The notes beneath the pieces are model-generated. The model worked only from the letters and a program-made list of their open reading frames with translations. It was not told where the DNA came from and ran no database searches. DNA of 64,000 bases, taken from positions 186,001-250,000 of the forward strand of contig NZ_JANQAJ010000013.1 in the NCBI RefSeq assembly GCF_024707105.1, read 5' to 3'. Shown piece after piece: positions 34,999-45,367 of this stretch. Source of the stretch: Devosia ginsengisoli (GTDB lineage Bacteria; Pseudomonadota; Alphaproteobacteria; Rhizobiales; Devosiaceae). The translations under genes and the position numbers were made by a program. Within the stretch, counting starts at the first letter, position 1. Each line of letters opens with the position of its first letter.

Positions 34999-36837
34999 TC
35001 ACGTGGCCGCCAGCAGCGCGTCGAGCAGTTCCTTGACCACCGACACCACACGCGCATTGGCGGCATAGGCATTCTGCAATTCCATGAGGCGTGCCATTTC
35101 CTCGTCGACATTGACGCCGTAGTCGGATTCCATCTGGTCCACGATGGTATCCAGCGTCAGTTGCCGGTCGGCATTCCTGGTAATGGCGGCATTGGCGGTC
35201 GAACCCTGGAAACTGACCACCTGCGAGATCAGCTCGCTGAGATTGCCGCTGAGCTGGAAGCGGCCGGCATTGGCCACCGGATTGCCGCCGGATACGAACT
35301 GCATCTTGTTGAGCTGGTCGATCACATAATTGGCGCGGTCGGCATCGCCCAGCGTGCCCCCGACCTCGTGCTGCACCAGCAGGCGATTGTCCGCGATGAT
35401 GGCCGGATCGATGGAAATGCGCGCCGCAAAGCCCTGCTTCTGCGGCGGATCGGTATCGAGGTTGTTGGTGAAAGCCGAATTGCCCTGATCCACGAACAGG
35501 TTGAAGCCCAGCCCCGAGCCCTGCAATCCCGTCGAGCTCGAACGGGCGACGAGCGTGCGCACGTCGGTATTGCCCGCCGCACCATCGTCTAGGATACGAA
35601 GATTGTTCGTCCCGGTGCTGCTGATGTTCAGATTGGGCAGCTTGGCGTCGAGCGTCGCGGCAACGGCGGTTGCGCCGGCCGAGAAATCCACGCCAATGAC
35701 CCGCTGGCCGGAGGCGTCGATATAGTCCTGCGCCTGGCTGGTATTGACGATGCGGACCCGCTTTTCCACGCCGTTCTCGGCATAGGTGAGCAGCACATCG
35801 TTACCCGGCGCCAGGTTGGAAATATCGACATCCAGCCCTTCGGCGGTGCCATCGGTGGCGGCGACGCCATCGGTTCTGTTGGTCGAGAAAGCCATGGCCA
35901 GGCTGGCCGCGATCTCGTCGAGTTGCTCCTGCGCCTCGACCAGCGTCTTGTCGCGCAAGGCGACCAGACCGCCGAGTTCACCGCCCTGCAACACCCCCTG
36001 CGCCAGCAGGTCGATGGTGAGGCCTGACGGGGTCGTCAGCGTCATCTTGCCGACCGTACTCTTGGCCGGGTCCGGATCGAAGGTCGAGTTCGGCGACAGG
36101 GTACCGGCGCTCTCGAACTTGAAGCTCGAAACGCCATTGTCGAGCAGGCCGACGCCGGACCGCGTCATCAGCGCCACCGTGCCATCGGGACGGTAATCCG
36201 CCCGCACGTCGATCATCTCGGCGACAGAGGAAACCAGGCGGTCGCGCTGGTCGAGCAGCGCTGCGCGCGAGGAGTCCGTCATGCCCAGATCGAGCATGCG
36301 GTGGTTGACCTCGGCGAGCGAGTTCAGCATGCCGTTGAGGCTGTGGACGTTGGCGGCGATCTGCCCTTCGGTCTCCTGCCGCATCCCCTGGATGGTGGTG
36401 GACAGCCGGTTGAGCGTTTCCACCATGTTCTGCGCCGCAGCGACGGCATCGGCCCGCGCATTGTAGTCGTCGGGGCTGGTTGCGATGCCTTGCAGCGCGT
36501 TCTGCAGGTTGCCGAACACCGTATCGAGCGAGCCGGCCGTGCCGGGCTTGCCCATGAAGCCCTGCATGCGGTCGAGGAAGCTGGCCTGGATGCTCGAATT
36601 GGCGGAATCCGACACCTGGCGAGTGTAATAGGCCTGCAGGCTGGCATTGAAGGCGCGCTGCGTGCCCACGGAGCGCGCGTAGCTGCTGTCCTGCGAATTG
36701 TAGTCGACAATGTTGAGCGTCTGCCGGTGATAGCCGGGCGTACCGGCATTGGCGACGTTGCGGCTCAGGATGTCGAGCGAGTCCTGATTGACCCGCAGGC
36801 CGGACACGGCGTTGATAAGGGACGATGTCAGACCCAT
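34999..36837 (-). CDS. flgK: Hook-associated protein FlgK
   Basis: 612 residues. First junction protein capping the hook. N-terminal MGLTSSLINAVSGLRVNQDSL with the rod/hook signature RNVANAGTPGYHRQ at about 28, a long helical core (LNRLSTTIQGMRQETEGQIAANV) and C-terminal helix ELQNAYAANARVVSVVKELLDAL are all intact. It lies 67 bp after flgE and 38 bp before flgL, in one operon with no terminator between. Confidence 0.95.
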   Translation of the reverse strand: MGLTSSLINAVSGLRVNQDSLDILSRNVANAGTPGYHRQTLNIVDYNSQDSSYARSVGTQRAFNASLQAYYTRQVSDSANSSIQASFLDRMQGFMGKPGTAGSLDTVFGNLQNALQGIATSPDDYNARADAVAAAQNMVETLNRLSTTIQGMRQETEGQIAANVHSLNGMLNSLAEVNHRMLDLGMTDSSRAALLDQRDRLVSSVAEMIDVRADYRPDGTVALMTRSGVGLLDNGVSSFKFESAGTLSPNSTFDPDPAKSTVGKMTLTTPSGLTIDLLAQGVLQGGELGGLVALRDKTLVEAQEQLDEIAASLAMAFSTNRTDGVAATDGTAEGLDVDISNLAPGNDVLLTYAENGVEKRVRIVNTSQAQDYIDASGQRVIGVDFSAGATAVAATLDAKLPNLNISSTGTNNLRILDDGAAGNTDVRTLVARSSSTGLQGSGLGFNLFVDQGNSAFTNNLDTDPPQKQGFAARISIDPAIIADNRLLVQHEVGGTLGDADRANYVIDQLNKMQFVSGGNPVANAGRFQLSGNLSELISQVVSFQGSTANAAITRNADRQLTLDTIVDQMESDYGVNVDEEMARLMELQNAYAANARVVSVVKELLDALLAAT

Positions 36838-36904
36838 TCACGGGACTCCGCACTGAACAAGGCGGTTCGGGGCACCGGCCCCGAACCCTACTGCCGGACC
36901 CGCC

Positions 36905-38680
36905 TCAGCGGACCATATTGAGCGCTTCCTGCAGCATCTCGTCGGCGGTGCTGACGATGCGCGTGCCGGCCGCATAGGCCTGCTGCGTCACGATCAGCTT
37001 GGTGAATTCGTCGGAAATGTCGGTATTGGACGCTTCCAGTGCTCCGCCGATAATGCCCGAACCGGCAATGTCGAGCAGTGCCTCGCCGGATTCCGACGTT
37101 GCCGCGAAGACGCCGCCATCCAGGCGCTTCAGCTTGTTGATGGCGTTGAATTCGGCCGTCACCACCTGCGCCATGTCGATGCGTTCGCCATTGGAATAGG
37201 TGGCAACCACCCGGCCATTGTCATTGATGGCCACCGAGACGAACTCGCCCGCGCCATAGCCGTTCTGGTTGATGACCGAGACATTGGCCGTGCCGTTGAC
37301 GTCAGCAAACTGCGACATGCCGTTGTCGTAGCGCATTTCCACGTCGCCGATCGCCACGCCGTTCACGTTGAGACCGGTCAGTGTCGTGGCGCCGGTCGAA
37401 GGCAGGGCCAGCGAGCCGTTCGCGGCGAACTGGAAGGTCTCGTTGACGCGGGTCCACTTGGTTTCCGCGCCGGCCGCATTGCTGTTGGACATGTAGTAGA
37501 GGTGCCAGGTATCGGCCCCGCCGCTGGTGGCCTGGGGGCTGTCCACCTTGGCCCAGCGCAGGGTGACGGCCGCCGGAGCACCATTTTCGGCATAGACCGT
37601 GATGGCGCCGCCATAGATCGAGTTGGACTCGAACTTGACGTTCTGGTCGGCCGTGATGCTGTTGACGGGTGTGCCCTGCGGCACCGAGCTTACCGGCTGG
37701 GTGGTGGTGAAACCCAGGGCGGTACCGCCGCCGCCATCGGTAGCGCTCACCGCTAGGCTGACGCCGGAGCCGGTCGGCATGGTGACCACCAGGTGGTCCG
37801 AGCCATCCAGGGCGACCGTGGAGCCGCCGGCGCCCGTCCGCCCCTGCATGTGGGTTTCAATGGCAGCGGCAAGTCCGGCCAGGGTATTGGTCGGCGCGAC
37901 CGAGATGTCGATATACATATTGGCGGCATTGTTCGCCGGAATCGTGCCGCCATCCTGGAAGTGATAGGTGAACGGCGTCCCGCCGACATCGATCCTGACG
38001 GAGTCGCCATCCAGATCGGTGATGGCGGCGGCCCATGGCGCGCTCGAGATGGAATTGGCGGACGTGAATGTCGCGGCCGGATCGTAGTCCGCCGCATGCA
38101 GCAGCTCGCTGTTCGGAACATTGGCCCGATACGCGCTGGTCTTCGGCATCTGCGGCAGGTTGGCCTGATAGTTGATGCTGTTCGTCTGCCGGGCCGGCAG
38201 GAAGGAGTTGGACAGCTTGATGACTTCAGGCACCGAGCCCGAAATATTGCCCGTACCCGGATCGATCGGCAGGCCCTTGAGGTAATAGCCGGCGCCATTG
38301 ACCAGCATACCGTCCTTGTCGATCTCGAAATCGCCGCGGCGGGTATAGAAATTGGTGCCGGCGAACACGGCATTGCCGTCCGACTGACCGACTTTGGGTT
38401 CGACCACGAAGAAGCCGTTGGAATTGAGCGCGATGAAGGTCTCGTTCGAAACCGTCTTGATATCGCCCTGCACATCGTTGGTGCCGCGCGACTGGGCCAG
38501 CACGGCGCCGGGCACCTGGCGCGAAATCGGGGCATCGGGAATGAGATCGAGGAAATCGGTCTCGATCCGCTTGTAACCCGTGGTCTGCGAGTTCGCGATA
38601 TTGCCCGAGATATTCTCCAGCGCGTGGGCCTGGGCCCGCAGACCGGTCACCGCACTGGAAAGAGCGCCATAAATGCCCAT
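36905..38680 (-). CDS. flgE: Flagellar hook protein FlgE
   Basis: 591 residues from ATG 38680. It forms the universal joint between rod and filament. N-terminus MGIYGALSSAVTGLRAQAHAL with NISGNIANSQTTGYKRIETDF, central D1/D2 domains and C-terminal SNTDISDEFTKLIVTQQAYAAGTRIVSTADEML. The track's 708-residue version extends 117 codons upstream through the promoter and is wrong. Larger than E. coli FlgE (402) because of an enlarged central domain, as in other alphaproteobacteria. First gene of flgE-flgK-flgL; sigma-54 and ftr-like sites lie upstream. Confidence 0.95.
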   Translation of the reverse strand: MGIYGALSSAVTGLRAQAHALENISGNIANSQTTGYKRIETDFLDLIPDAPISRQVPGAVLAQSRGTNDVQGDIKTVSNETFIALNSNGFFVVEPKVGQSDGNAVFAGTNFYTRRGDFEIDKDGMLVNGAGYYLKGLPIDPGTGNISGSVPEVIKLSNSFLPARQTNSINYQANLPQMPKTSAYRANVPNSELLHAADYDPAATFTSANSISSAPWAAAITDLDGDSVRIDVGGTPFTYHFQDGGTIPANNAANMYIDISVAPTNTLAGLAAAIETHMQGRTGAGGSTVALDGSDHLVVTMPTGSGVSLAVSATDGGGGTALGFTTTQPVSSVPQGTPVNSITADQNVKFESNSIYGGAITVYAENGAPAAVTLRWAKVDSPQATSGGADTWHLYYMSNSNAAGAETKWTRVNETFQFAANGSLALPSTGATTLTGLNVNGVAIGDVEMRYDNGMSQFADVNGTANVSVINQNGYGAGEFVSVAINDNGRVVATYSNGERIDMAQVVTAEFNAINKLKRLDGGVFAATSESGEALLDIAGSGIIGGALEASNTDISDEFTKLIVTQQAYAAGTRIVSTADEMLQEALNMVR

Positions 38681-38732
38681 GTGATACTCCGTAAAACCCG
38701 TTTGCGTCACCGGACGCGTTCGCCATATCTGA

Positions 38733-38748
38733 TGCAAACGGGATGCCA
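38733..38748 (-). promoter_or_regulatory. Sigma-54 -24/-12 promoter candidate for flgE
   Basis: Minus strand TGGCATCCCGTTTGCA: perfect TTGCA -12 element and one mismatch in the -24 element, correct spacing. Ends about 53 bp before the flgE ATG. Confidence 0.65.
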
Positions 38749-38833
38749 ACTCGGCGCAACGTTGAATTTGTTGAGCTTTTTGGCCCGGACAGGTCAAAAT
38801 GTGGCAACATGTCGGCAATTGAGTCCGAGCGGG

Positions 38834-38848
38834 CGGCAGAAATTGCCG
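38834..38848. promoter_or_regulatory. ftr-like palindrome upstream of flgE
   Basis: CGGCAGAAATTGCCG, inside a longer palindrome GCGGGCGGCA / TGCCGCCCGC (38829-38853). It lies about 85 bp upstream of the flgE sigma-54 site. It is also 30 bp before the divergent ATPase gene, so an RNA hairpin role is possible. Confidence 0.5.
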
Positions 38849-38878
38849 CCCGCTTGTGAAGGCGGGGCGGTTGCAGTA

Positions 38879-39775
38879 ATGCAAGGGCCTGAAATTCCGG
38901 GGCATTCCATGCTGTTCAGTAGTGCCGATGAGTTCGTGAAAGCGCCACGCCGCGCCGTGACGGTGTTCGGCATGGCCGGCGTCGGCAAGACGCGGCTGTC
39001 CAACATGCTGCGCGCCAGCAAGTGGTTTCACTACTCGGCCGACTATCGCATCGGCACGCGCTATATGGGCGAGTACATCGTCGACAACTTCAAGCTCGAG
39101 GCGATGAAGGTGCCGTTCCTGGCCGAGCTGCTGCGCTCGGACTCGATCTACATCTCGTCCAATATCACCTTCGATAATCTCGATCCGCTATCGACCTATC
39201 TCGGCACGCCCGGCAATCCCGACAAGGGCGGCCTGCCGCTGGCCGAATACCAGCGCCGCCAGGAGCAGCACCGGATCGCCGAGGTCGATGCGCTCAAGGA
39301 CGTGCCGCATTTCATCGAGCGCGCCAAGGCGCTCTATGGCTATGACGATTTCATCGCCGATACCGGCGGCTCGCTGATCGAGGTGATCGACCCCACCGAC
39401 CCCGAAGACCCTGTCGTCAAGACGCTGGCCGCCTCGACCGCCCTGCTCTACATCCGCGGCACGGAAAAGGACGCGACCGAACTGGTGCGCCGTTTCCGGC
39501 AGTCGCCCAAGCCCATGTATTACCGGCCGCCCTTCCTCCTCGAGAAATGGGCCGAATACAAGCTGATCAACGGCATCGTGGAAGATTGCGATGTCGACCC
39601 GCTGGGCTTCGGCGCCTGGGGCTTCGAGGCGCTGCTGCATGACCGGCTGCCGCGCTACCAGGCGCTGGCTGATAATTTCGGCTATGTGGTCGAAGCATCG
39701 GACCTGGCCACGGTCCGCGACGGCGACGAATTCATCGATCTCATGGCCGCCGCGATCGAGCAGCGAATGCGTTAG
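38879..39775 (+). CDS. P-loop ATPase of unknown role
   Basis: 298 residues from ATG 38879, or 288 from ATG 38909. Walker A GMAGVGKTRLSNML lies at about residue 31-44. A hydrophobic strand ending in aspartate (YGYDDFIADTGGSLIEVIDP) may be Walker B. No membrane segment. It resembles stand-alone P-loop proteins annotated only as ATPase in Hyphomicrobiales; substrate unknown. Divergent from flgE and sharing its promoter region, so co-regulation with hook genes is possible. metA follows 67 bp later on the same strand. Confidence 0.6.
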   Translation: MQGPEIPGHSMLFSSADEFVKAPRRAVTVFGMAGVGKTRLSNMLRASKWFHYSADYRIGTRYMGEYIVDNFKLEAMKVPFLAELLRSDSIYISSNITFDNLDPLSTYLGTPGNPDKGGLPLAEYQRRQEQHRIAEVDALKDVPHFIERAKALYGYDDFIADTGGSLIEVIDPTDPEDPVVKTLAASTALLYIRGTEKDATELVRRFRQSPKPMYYRPPFLLEKWAEYKLINGIVEDCDVDPLGFGAWGFEALLHDRLPRYQALADNFGYVVEASDLATVRDGDEFIDLMAAAIEQRMR

Positions 39776-39842
39776 CGCGGGCTCCGCTGGAGACGCGCAC
39801 CGCCTGAATCGCTTTTCGATCAAACTCGTTCAAGAGGCTGAT

Positions 39843-40760
39843 ATGCCTATCCGAATTCCCGACAATCTGCCTGCCCGCAAGACCCTCGAAGACGAGGGCG
39901 TCTATGTGATGGATTCCGCGCGCGCCGCAAGGCAGGACATCCGCCCGCTCGAAATCGGCCTGCTCAACCTGATGCCCAACAAGGAGCGCACCGAAACCCA
40001 GTTCACCCGCCTCATCGGCTCGACGCCCCTGCAGGTGGACCTGACGCTGGTGCGCGTGACCGAGCACCAGTCCAAGAATACGTCCGAAGACTATCTGCGA
40101 ACCTTCTACAAGACCTGGGAAGAGGTGCGGGAGAAGAAGTTCGACGGCTTCATCGTCACCGGCGCGCCCATCGCCAACATTCCCTTCGAGGAGGTGCGCT
40201 ACTGGCCCGAAATGCTCGAAATCATGGATTGGACGCAGACCAATGTGCACCACACCATGTTCATCTGCTGGGGCGCGCAGGCGGCCTTGCACCACTTCCA
40301 TGGCGCCAGTCGCTACCGCATGGCCGAAAAGGCCTTCGGCGTGTTCCGCCACAAGGTGATCAACCCGCGCTCACCCTTCCTGCGCGGCTTCTCGGACAGC
40401 CCGATGATCCCCGTGTCGCGCTACAACGACATCGACCGGACCACCCTCGGGCCGGATCTCGATGTGCTGATCGACAATGCCGACATCGGCGTCTGCATGC
40501 TGGGCGATGAAAAGCACCGCGCCGTGCATTTCCTCAACCACCTGGAATATGACAACCGCTCGCTGGCCGACGAATTCGAGCGCGACCAGAAGGCGGGGCT
40601 GGACACGCCGCCACCGCTCAACCTCTTTCCCAATGGCGACACATCGGCCACGCCGGAAAACCGCTGGCGCAGCCATGCCCATCTGCTGTTCCAGAACTGG
40701 ATCAACGAGATCTACCAGACCACGCCATATGAGATGGACAGGATCGGCACTGGCGTCTGA
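39843..40760 (+). CDS. metA: Homoserine O-acyltransferase MetA
   Basis: 305 residues. Catalyses the first committed step of methionine synthesis, acylation of homoserine. Catalytic Cys in FICWGAQAALHHF (equivalent to E. coli Cys142) and the His/Glu of NHLEYD (equivalent to His235/Glu237) are present. At the position that separates succinyl-CoA (Gly) from acetyl-CoA (Glu) enzymes, E. coli residue 111, this protein has Ala (TGAPIANIPFEEV). The acyl donor is therefore uncertain, with the small residue leaning to succinyl. I saw no SAM riboswitch in the 67 bp leader. Confidence 0.92.
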   Translation: MPIRIPDNLPARKTLEDEGVYVMDSARAARQDIRPLEIGLLNLMPNKERTETQFTRLIGSTPLQVDLTLVRVTEHQSKNTSEDYLRTFYKTWEEVREKKFDGFIVTGAPIANIPFEEVRYWPEMLEIMDWTQTNVHHTMFICWGAQAALHHFHGASRYRMAEKAFGVFRHKVINPRSPFLRGFSDSPMIPVSRYNDIDRTTLGPDLDVLIDNADIGVCMLGDEKHRAVHFLNHLEYDNRSLADEFERDQKAGLDTPPPLNLFPNGDTSATPENRWRSHAHLLFQNWINEIYQTTPYEMDRIGTGV

Positions 40761-40848
40761 CCCGGTCGGGCTCCGCCACGGCGGAGCCCAAACGCTTGAA
40801 CCGCCGCCACAAATCCCTATCTTGCGCAGGGACAAGTGAGACAAAAGC

Positions 40849-42300
40849 GTGCCCCAGCCACCCACGACCATCGTCGACGAACTGGGCATTGCCCTGTCCA
40901 ACCTGGCCGATGCCGCCACGGGCGCCTTTACCCCGACATTGCGGCTGGGCGTGACCGGCCTCAGCCGGGCCGGCAAGACCATCTTCATCACCGCCTTGGT
41001 GCATAACCTGCTGACTGGCGGCCGCCTGCCCGGCTTCGCGCCGCTGGCCGAAGGCCGCTTCATCGGTGCGCGGCTCGCCGAATATCCCGACGCCACCATT
41101 CCCCGCTTTGCCTATGAGCAGCATCTGGACGCGTTGACCGGCAGGGTGCCGACCTGGCCGGAAAGCACGCGGCGGATTTCTCAGTTGCGCGTGGTGCTGA
41201 AATTCCAGTCCAAACACTGGTATTCCGGCATGACCGGCCCTTCCACTGTCAATCTCGACATTGTCGACTATCCCGGCGAATGGCTGCTCGACCTGCCTTT
41301 GCTGGGCCTGAGCTTTGCCGAATGGAGCGCCGAGGCGCTGGACCGCGCCGACCGCCCCGGCTCCGGCAAGGAGGCCGGACCGTTCCTCGACCTGCTTGAA
41401 AGCATCGATCCGCTCAAGGAGGCCAACGATCCCGACGCGGAGAAGCTGGCCACCGCTTTTACTGACTATCTGCGCAAGAGCCGGGAACATCAGGCGCTCT
41501 CGACCCTGCCGCCCGGCCGTTTCCTCCTGCCCGGGGACCTGGAGGGTTCGCCCGCACTGACCTTTGCCCCGCTACCACCGCAGCGGCAGGCCATTCGCGG
41601 CAACAGCCTCTACGCCATGCTGGAGCATCGCTACGAGGCCTACAAGGACCGCGTGGTCCGCCCCTTCTTCCGCGACCACTTTGCCCGGCTGGACCGACAG
41701 ATCGTGCTGGTGGACGCGCTGCGGGCGCTCAATGCCGGCCCGACGGCCGTGGCGGACCTGGAGACCGCGCTGACGGCTGTGCTCGGCTGCTTCCGGCAGG
41801 GCGAGACCAATCCCCTGCTGCGGCCCTTCGTGCGCAAGATCGACCGGATATTGTTCGCGGCCACCAAGGCCGACCATGTGCATCACACCAGCCATGACCG
41901 GCTGGAAGCCATTCTCAATCGCCTCGTGGCCAATGCCGGCAAGCGCGCGCGCTTTGCCGGGGCCGAGGTCAAATCCATCGCCATGGCCGGCATTCGCGCT
42001 ACGCGCGAGGGCACGATCAGCGAAGGTGGTGAAACGCTGCCGACCATTATCGGCACGCCGATGAAAGGCGAGGTGCTTGATGGCACCACCTATGACGGCA
42101 AGACGGAAATCGCCTTGTTTCCCGGTGACTTACCGGAACGGCCGGATTCATTGTTCGAAGACGGCACGCCCGTCGCGCTCAACTTCCTGCGCTTCACCCC
42201 GCCGCAGAAGCTCGACCGCAACGCCAATGGCGACGTGGTGCTGCCCCATATCCGCTTCGACCGCGCGCTCGACTATCTGGTGGGAGACTGGCTCGCATGA
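40849..42300 (+). CDS. ycjX: YcjX family P-loop NTPase
   Basis: 483 residues, GTG start at 40849 (MPQPPTTIVDELG). DUF463/YcjX family with Walker A LGVTGLSRAGKTIFITALVH at about 33-52 and the conserved STVNLDIVDYPGEWLLDLP. In E. coli ycjX-ycjF belong to the phage-shock (PspF) regulon; the biochemical role is unclear. Stop overlaps the ycjF start (ATGA), the usual coupled pair. Confidence 0.9.
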   Translation: MPQPPTTIVDELGIALSNLADAATGAFTPTLRLGVTGLSRAGKTIFITALVHNLLTGGRLPGFAPLAEGRFIGARLAEYPDATIPRFAYEQHLDALTGRVPTWPESTRRISQLRVVLKFQSKHWYSGMTGPSTVNLDIVDYPGEWLLDLPLLGLSFAEWSAEALDRADRPGSGKEAGPFLDLLESIDPLKEANDPDAEKLATAFTDYLRKSREHQALSTLPPGRFLLPGDLEGSPALTFAPLPPQRQAIRGNSLYAMLEHRYEAYKDRVVRPFFRDHFARLDRQIVLVDALRALNAGPTAVADLETALTAVLGCFRQGETNPLLRPFVRKIDRILFAATKADHVHHTSHDRLEAILNRLVANAGKRARFAGAEVKSIAMAGIRATREGTISEGGETLPTIIGTPMKGEVLDGTTYDGKTEIALFPGDLPERPDSLFEDGTPVALNFLRFTPPQKLDRNANGDVVLPHIRFDRALDYLVGDWLA

Positions 42301-43316
42301 AACGTCCCGTCGCGCGCCCGACCGCGCAGGCTGCTGATACGCCCGAGCTCATCCGCGCGCCCCGGGCCTTCGCCCCGGCCAAGGTCGAGATAGCAGAGCC
42401 GGAATTCGACACGACACCGGATGAAACGCTGATCGCGTCCACGCCCCGCCGCATGGGCTGGGTCGGCCGGCTGGCCTGGACCGCCGGCGGCATATTGGTC
42501 TCGGCTGGGCTGGGCCTCGCTGCCGACCGGCTGATCCGCGATCTCTTCGCCGCCAATGAATGGCTTGGCTGGCTCGGGCTCGGCGTGCTGGGCGTGTTCC
42601 TCATCGCCGTGCTGGCGCTGGCCGCCCGCGAAGTTTTCGCGCTGCGCCGCCTGCGGGTGCTCGATGCGCTGAAGCGCGATGCGGCGCAGGCGACCGCCGA
42701 CAACGACGGACATAAGGCGAAGCGGGTCGTCGACAGTCTTGAGGGCATCTATGCCGGCCGGCCCGACCTGGCGCGGGCGCGGCAGGGCGTGGCCGACAAC
42801 CTGCCCCATATGTTCGATGGCCACGAGATGATCGCGCTGGCCGAACGGAGCCTGATGGCGCCGCTCGATGCGCGGGCGAAAGTGCTGACCGCTGCGTCGG
42901 CACGGCGCGTGGCGCTGGTGACCACGGTGTCGCCCCGCGCGCTCGTCGATATCGCCTTCGTCATCTATGAGAGCATCCGCCTCGCCGGGGCCATTGCGGC
43001 GCTCTACGGAGCCCGTCCAGGCCTGTTCGGCTTCTGGCGGCTCACTGGCGCCATCCTGGCCCATCTGGCCGTCACCGGTGGCCTGGTGCTGACCGACGGT
43101 GTGGTGGAACAACTGGTAGGCCAGGGGCTGGCGGCCAAACTCTCCGCCCGGCTGGGCGAGGGCGTGGTCAATGGATTGATGACGGTGCGCGTCGGCATCG
43201 CCGCCATGCGCGTGGTCCGCCCCCTGCCCTTCGAGACGCAGAAACAGCCCATGGTGCGGGACTTCATCCCCGAACTGACCAACGTCACTGCTGCTCAGGC
43301 AAAAAGTCCTCAGTAG
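42297..43316 (+). CDS. ycjF: YcjF family (UPF0283) membrane protein
   Basis: 339 residues. A disordered N-terminus (1-50) precedes two transmembrane helices (LAWTAGGILVSAGLGLAAD about 59-77; LGWLGLGVLGVFLIAVLALAA about 90-110) and a C-terminal soluble domain (DIAFVIYESIRLAGAIAALYG, VRVGIAAMRVVRPLPF). Matches the TIGR01620/UPF0283 family. Translationally coupled to ycjX. The stop codon lies in the first base pairs of a family A palindromic repeat. Confidence 0.9.
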   Translation: MKRPVARPTAQAADTPELIRAPRAFAPAKVEIAEPEFDTTPDETLIASTPRRMGWVGRLAWTAGGILVSAGLGLAADRLIRDLFAANEWLGWLGLGVLGVFLIAVLALAAREVFALRRLRVLDALKRDAAQATADNDGHKAKRVVDSLEGIYAGRPDLARARQGVADNLPHMFDGHEMIALAERSLMAPLDARAKVLTAASARRVALVTTVSPRALVDIAFVIYESIRLAGAIAALYGARPGLFGFWRLTGAILAHLAVTGGLVLTDGVVEQLVGQGLAAKLSARLGEGVVNGLMTVRVGIAAMRVVRPLPFETQKQPMVRDFIPELTNVTAAQAKSPQ

Positions 43317-43403
43317 ACCTCATGGTGAGCCTGTCGGACCACGAGGTCGTGGCAGGATTTGGTGCGCCCGACCTCGTGGTTCGACGGGCTCACCATGAGG
43401 TCT
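43315..43403. repeat. Dispersed palindromic repeat, family A, copy 4
   Basis: Arms AGACCTCATGGTGAGCCTGT and ACGGGCTCACCATGAGGTCT with inner CCACGAGGTCG / CGACCTCGTGG. Lies between convergent ycjF and a ferredoxin gene and overlaps the ycjF stop. Confidence 0.9.
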
Positions 43404-43411
43404 CAGGATCG

Positions 43412-44780
<1,369 letters not shown>

Positions 44781-44845
44781 TCAAAGTCCGTTTTCACCGG
44801 GACGTCAAGGGTCCCGGGTAATATGAGTAACGCGATCCACTTACC

Positions 44846-45367
44846 TCAGTGGACGCGTCGAAGGAAGGGGCGAGTGCCGACGGGGACTTCCGCGGTGCCG
44901 ACCGGCTGATAGAACAGCGCCACCTCGGGCAGCCGGTCCTCGATGAGCGCCTGGCGGGTCGGCTCGTGCGTGACCACGAAAGCGGTGAAGCCGCAGCGCC
45001 GCATCAGCGGAATCTGGTCCTGCAACACGTCACCAACGGCCCTGATTTCGTTAACGTACTGGTAACGTTGAGCGAGCAGACGCGCGGAAGAATAGCCGCG
45101 CCCATCGGTGAAGGCGGGGAACTTGATGGCGATCGAGGCAAAGCGCCCGACATCGGCTTCCACATCCTCGATCCGGTCGCCCGGCGACACCAGCAGACCC
45201 AGCGGATGCGGGTTGGCGAGAAAGGCGTCGCGGTTGGCCAGGAAGACCGGCAGCGGGACATGGGTGTAGCTGGCCGTGGCCGGATCGCTCCCCTCGGTCC
45301 ATTCATGGAACGGGTCAGCCATGAAGGCGCCGTTCTTCCACAGCGTATGGCGGGTCGCGGCAGTCAT
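44846..45367 (-). CDS. DUF934 segment of the cys operon (separate start possible)
   Basis: About 173 residues from a possible internal start (MTAATRHTLWKNGAF) within the cysH reading frame. DUF934 proteins accompany cysH and cysI in alpha- and betaproteobacterial sulfate-assimilation operons. Recognisable segments are NPHPLGLLVSPGDRIEDVEADV, IAIKFPAFTDGRGYSSARLL and GDVLQDQIPLMRRCGFTAF. Function not established to my knowledge; an accessory role with sulfite reductase is usually assumed. Listed separately because it is usually a stand-alone gene. Confidence 0.6.
   Translation of the reverse strand: MTAATRHTLWKNGAFMADPFHEWTEGSDPATASYTHVPLPVFLANRDAFLANPHPLGLLVSPGDRIEDVEADVGRFASIAIKFPAFTDGRGYSSARLLAQRYQYVNEIRAVGDVLQDQIPLMRRCGFTAFVVTHEPTRQALIEDRLPEVALFYQPVGTAEVPVGTRPFLRRVH

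Noticed and set aside
36905-39031. 708-residue form of FlgE
   Set aside because: The extra 117 residues run through the sigma-54 promoter and the divergent ATPase gene start; the conserved FlgE N-terminus begins at ATG 38680.
39776-39842. SAM-II type riboswitch before metA
   Set aside because: SAM-II precedes metA in several alphaproteobacteria, so I looked for its conserved CUAAA-type and P1 elements. The 67 bp leader lacks them and is too short for the usual fold plus ribosome site.
40768-40792. Terminator after metA
   Set aside because: A GGGCTCCGCC/GGCGGAGCCC hairpin exists but has no T-run; it may be an RNA hairpin, not a clear intrinsic terminator.
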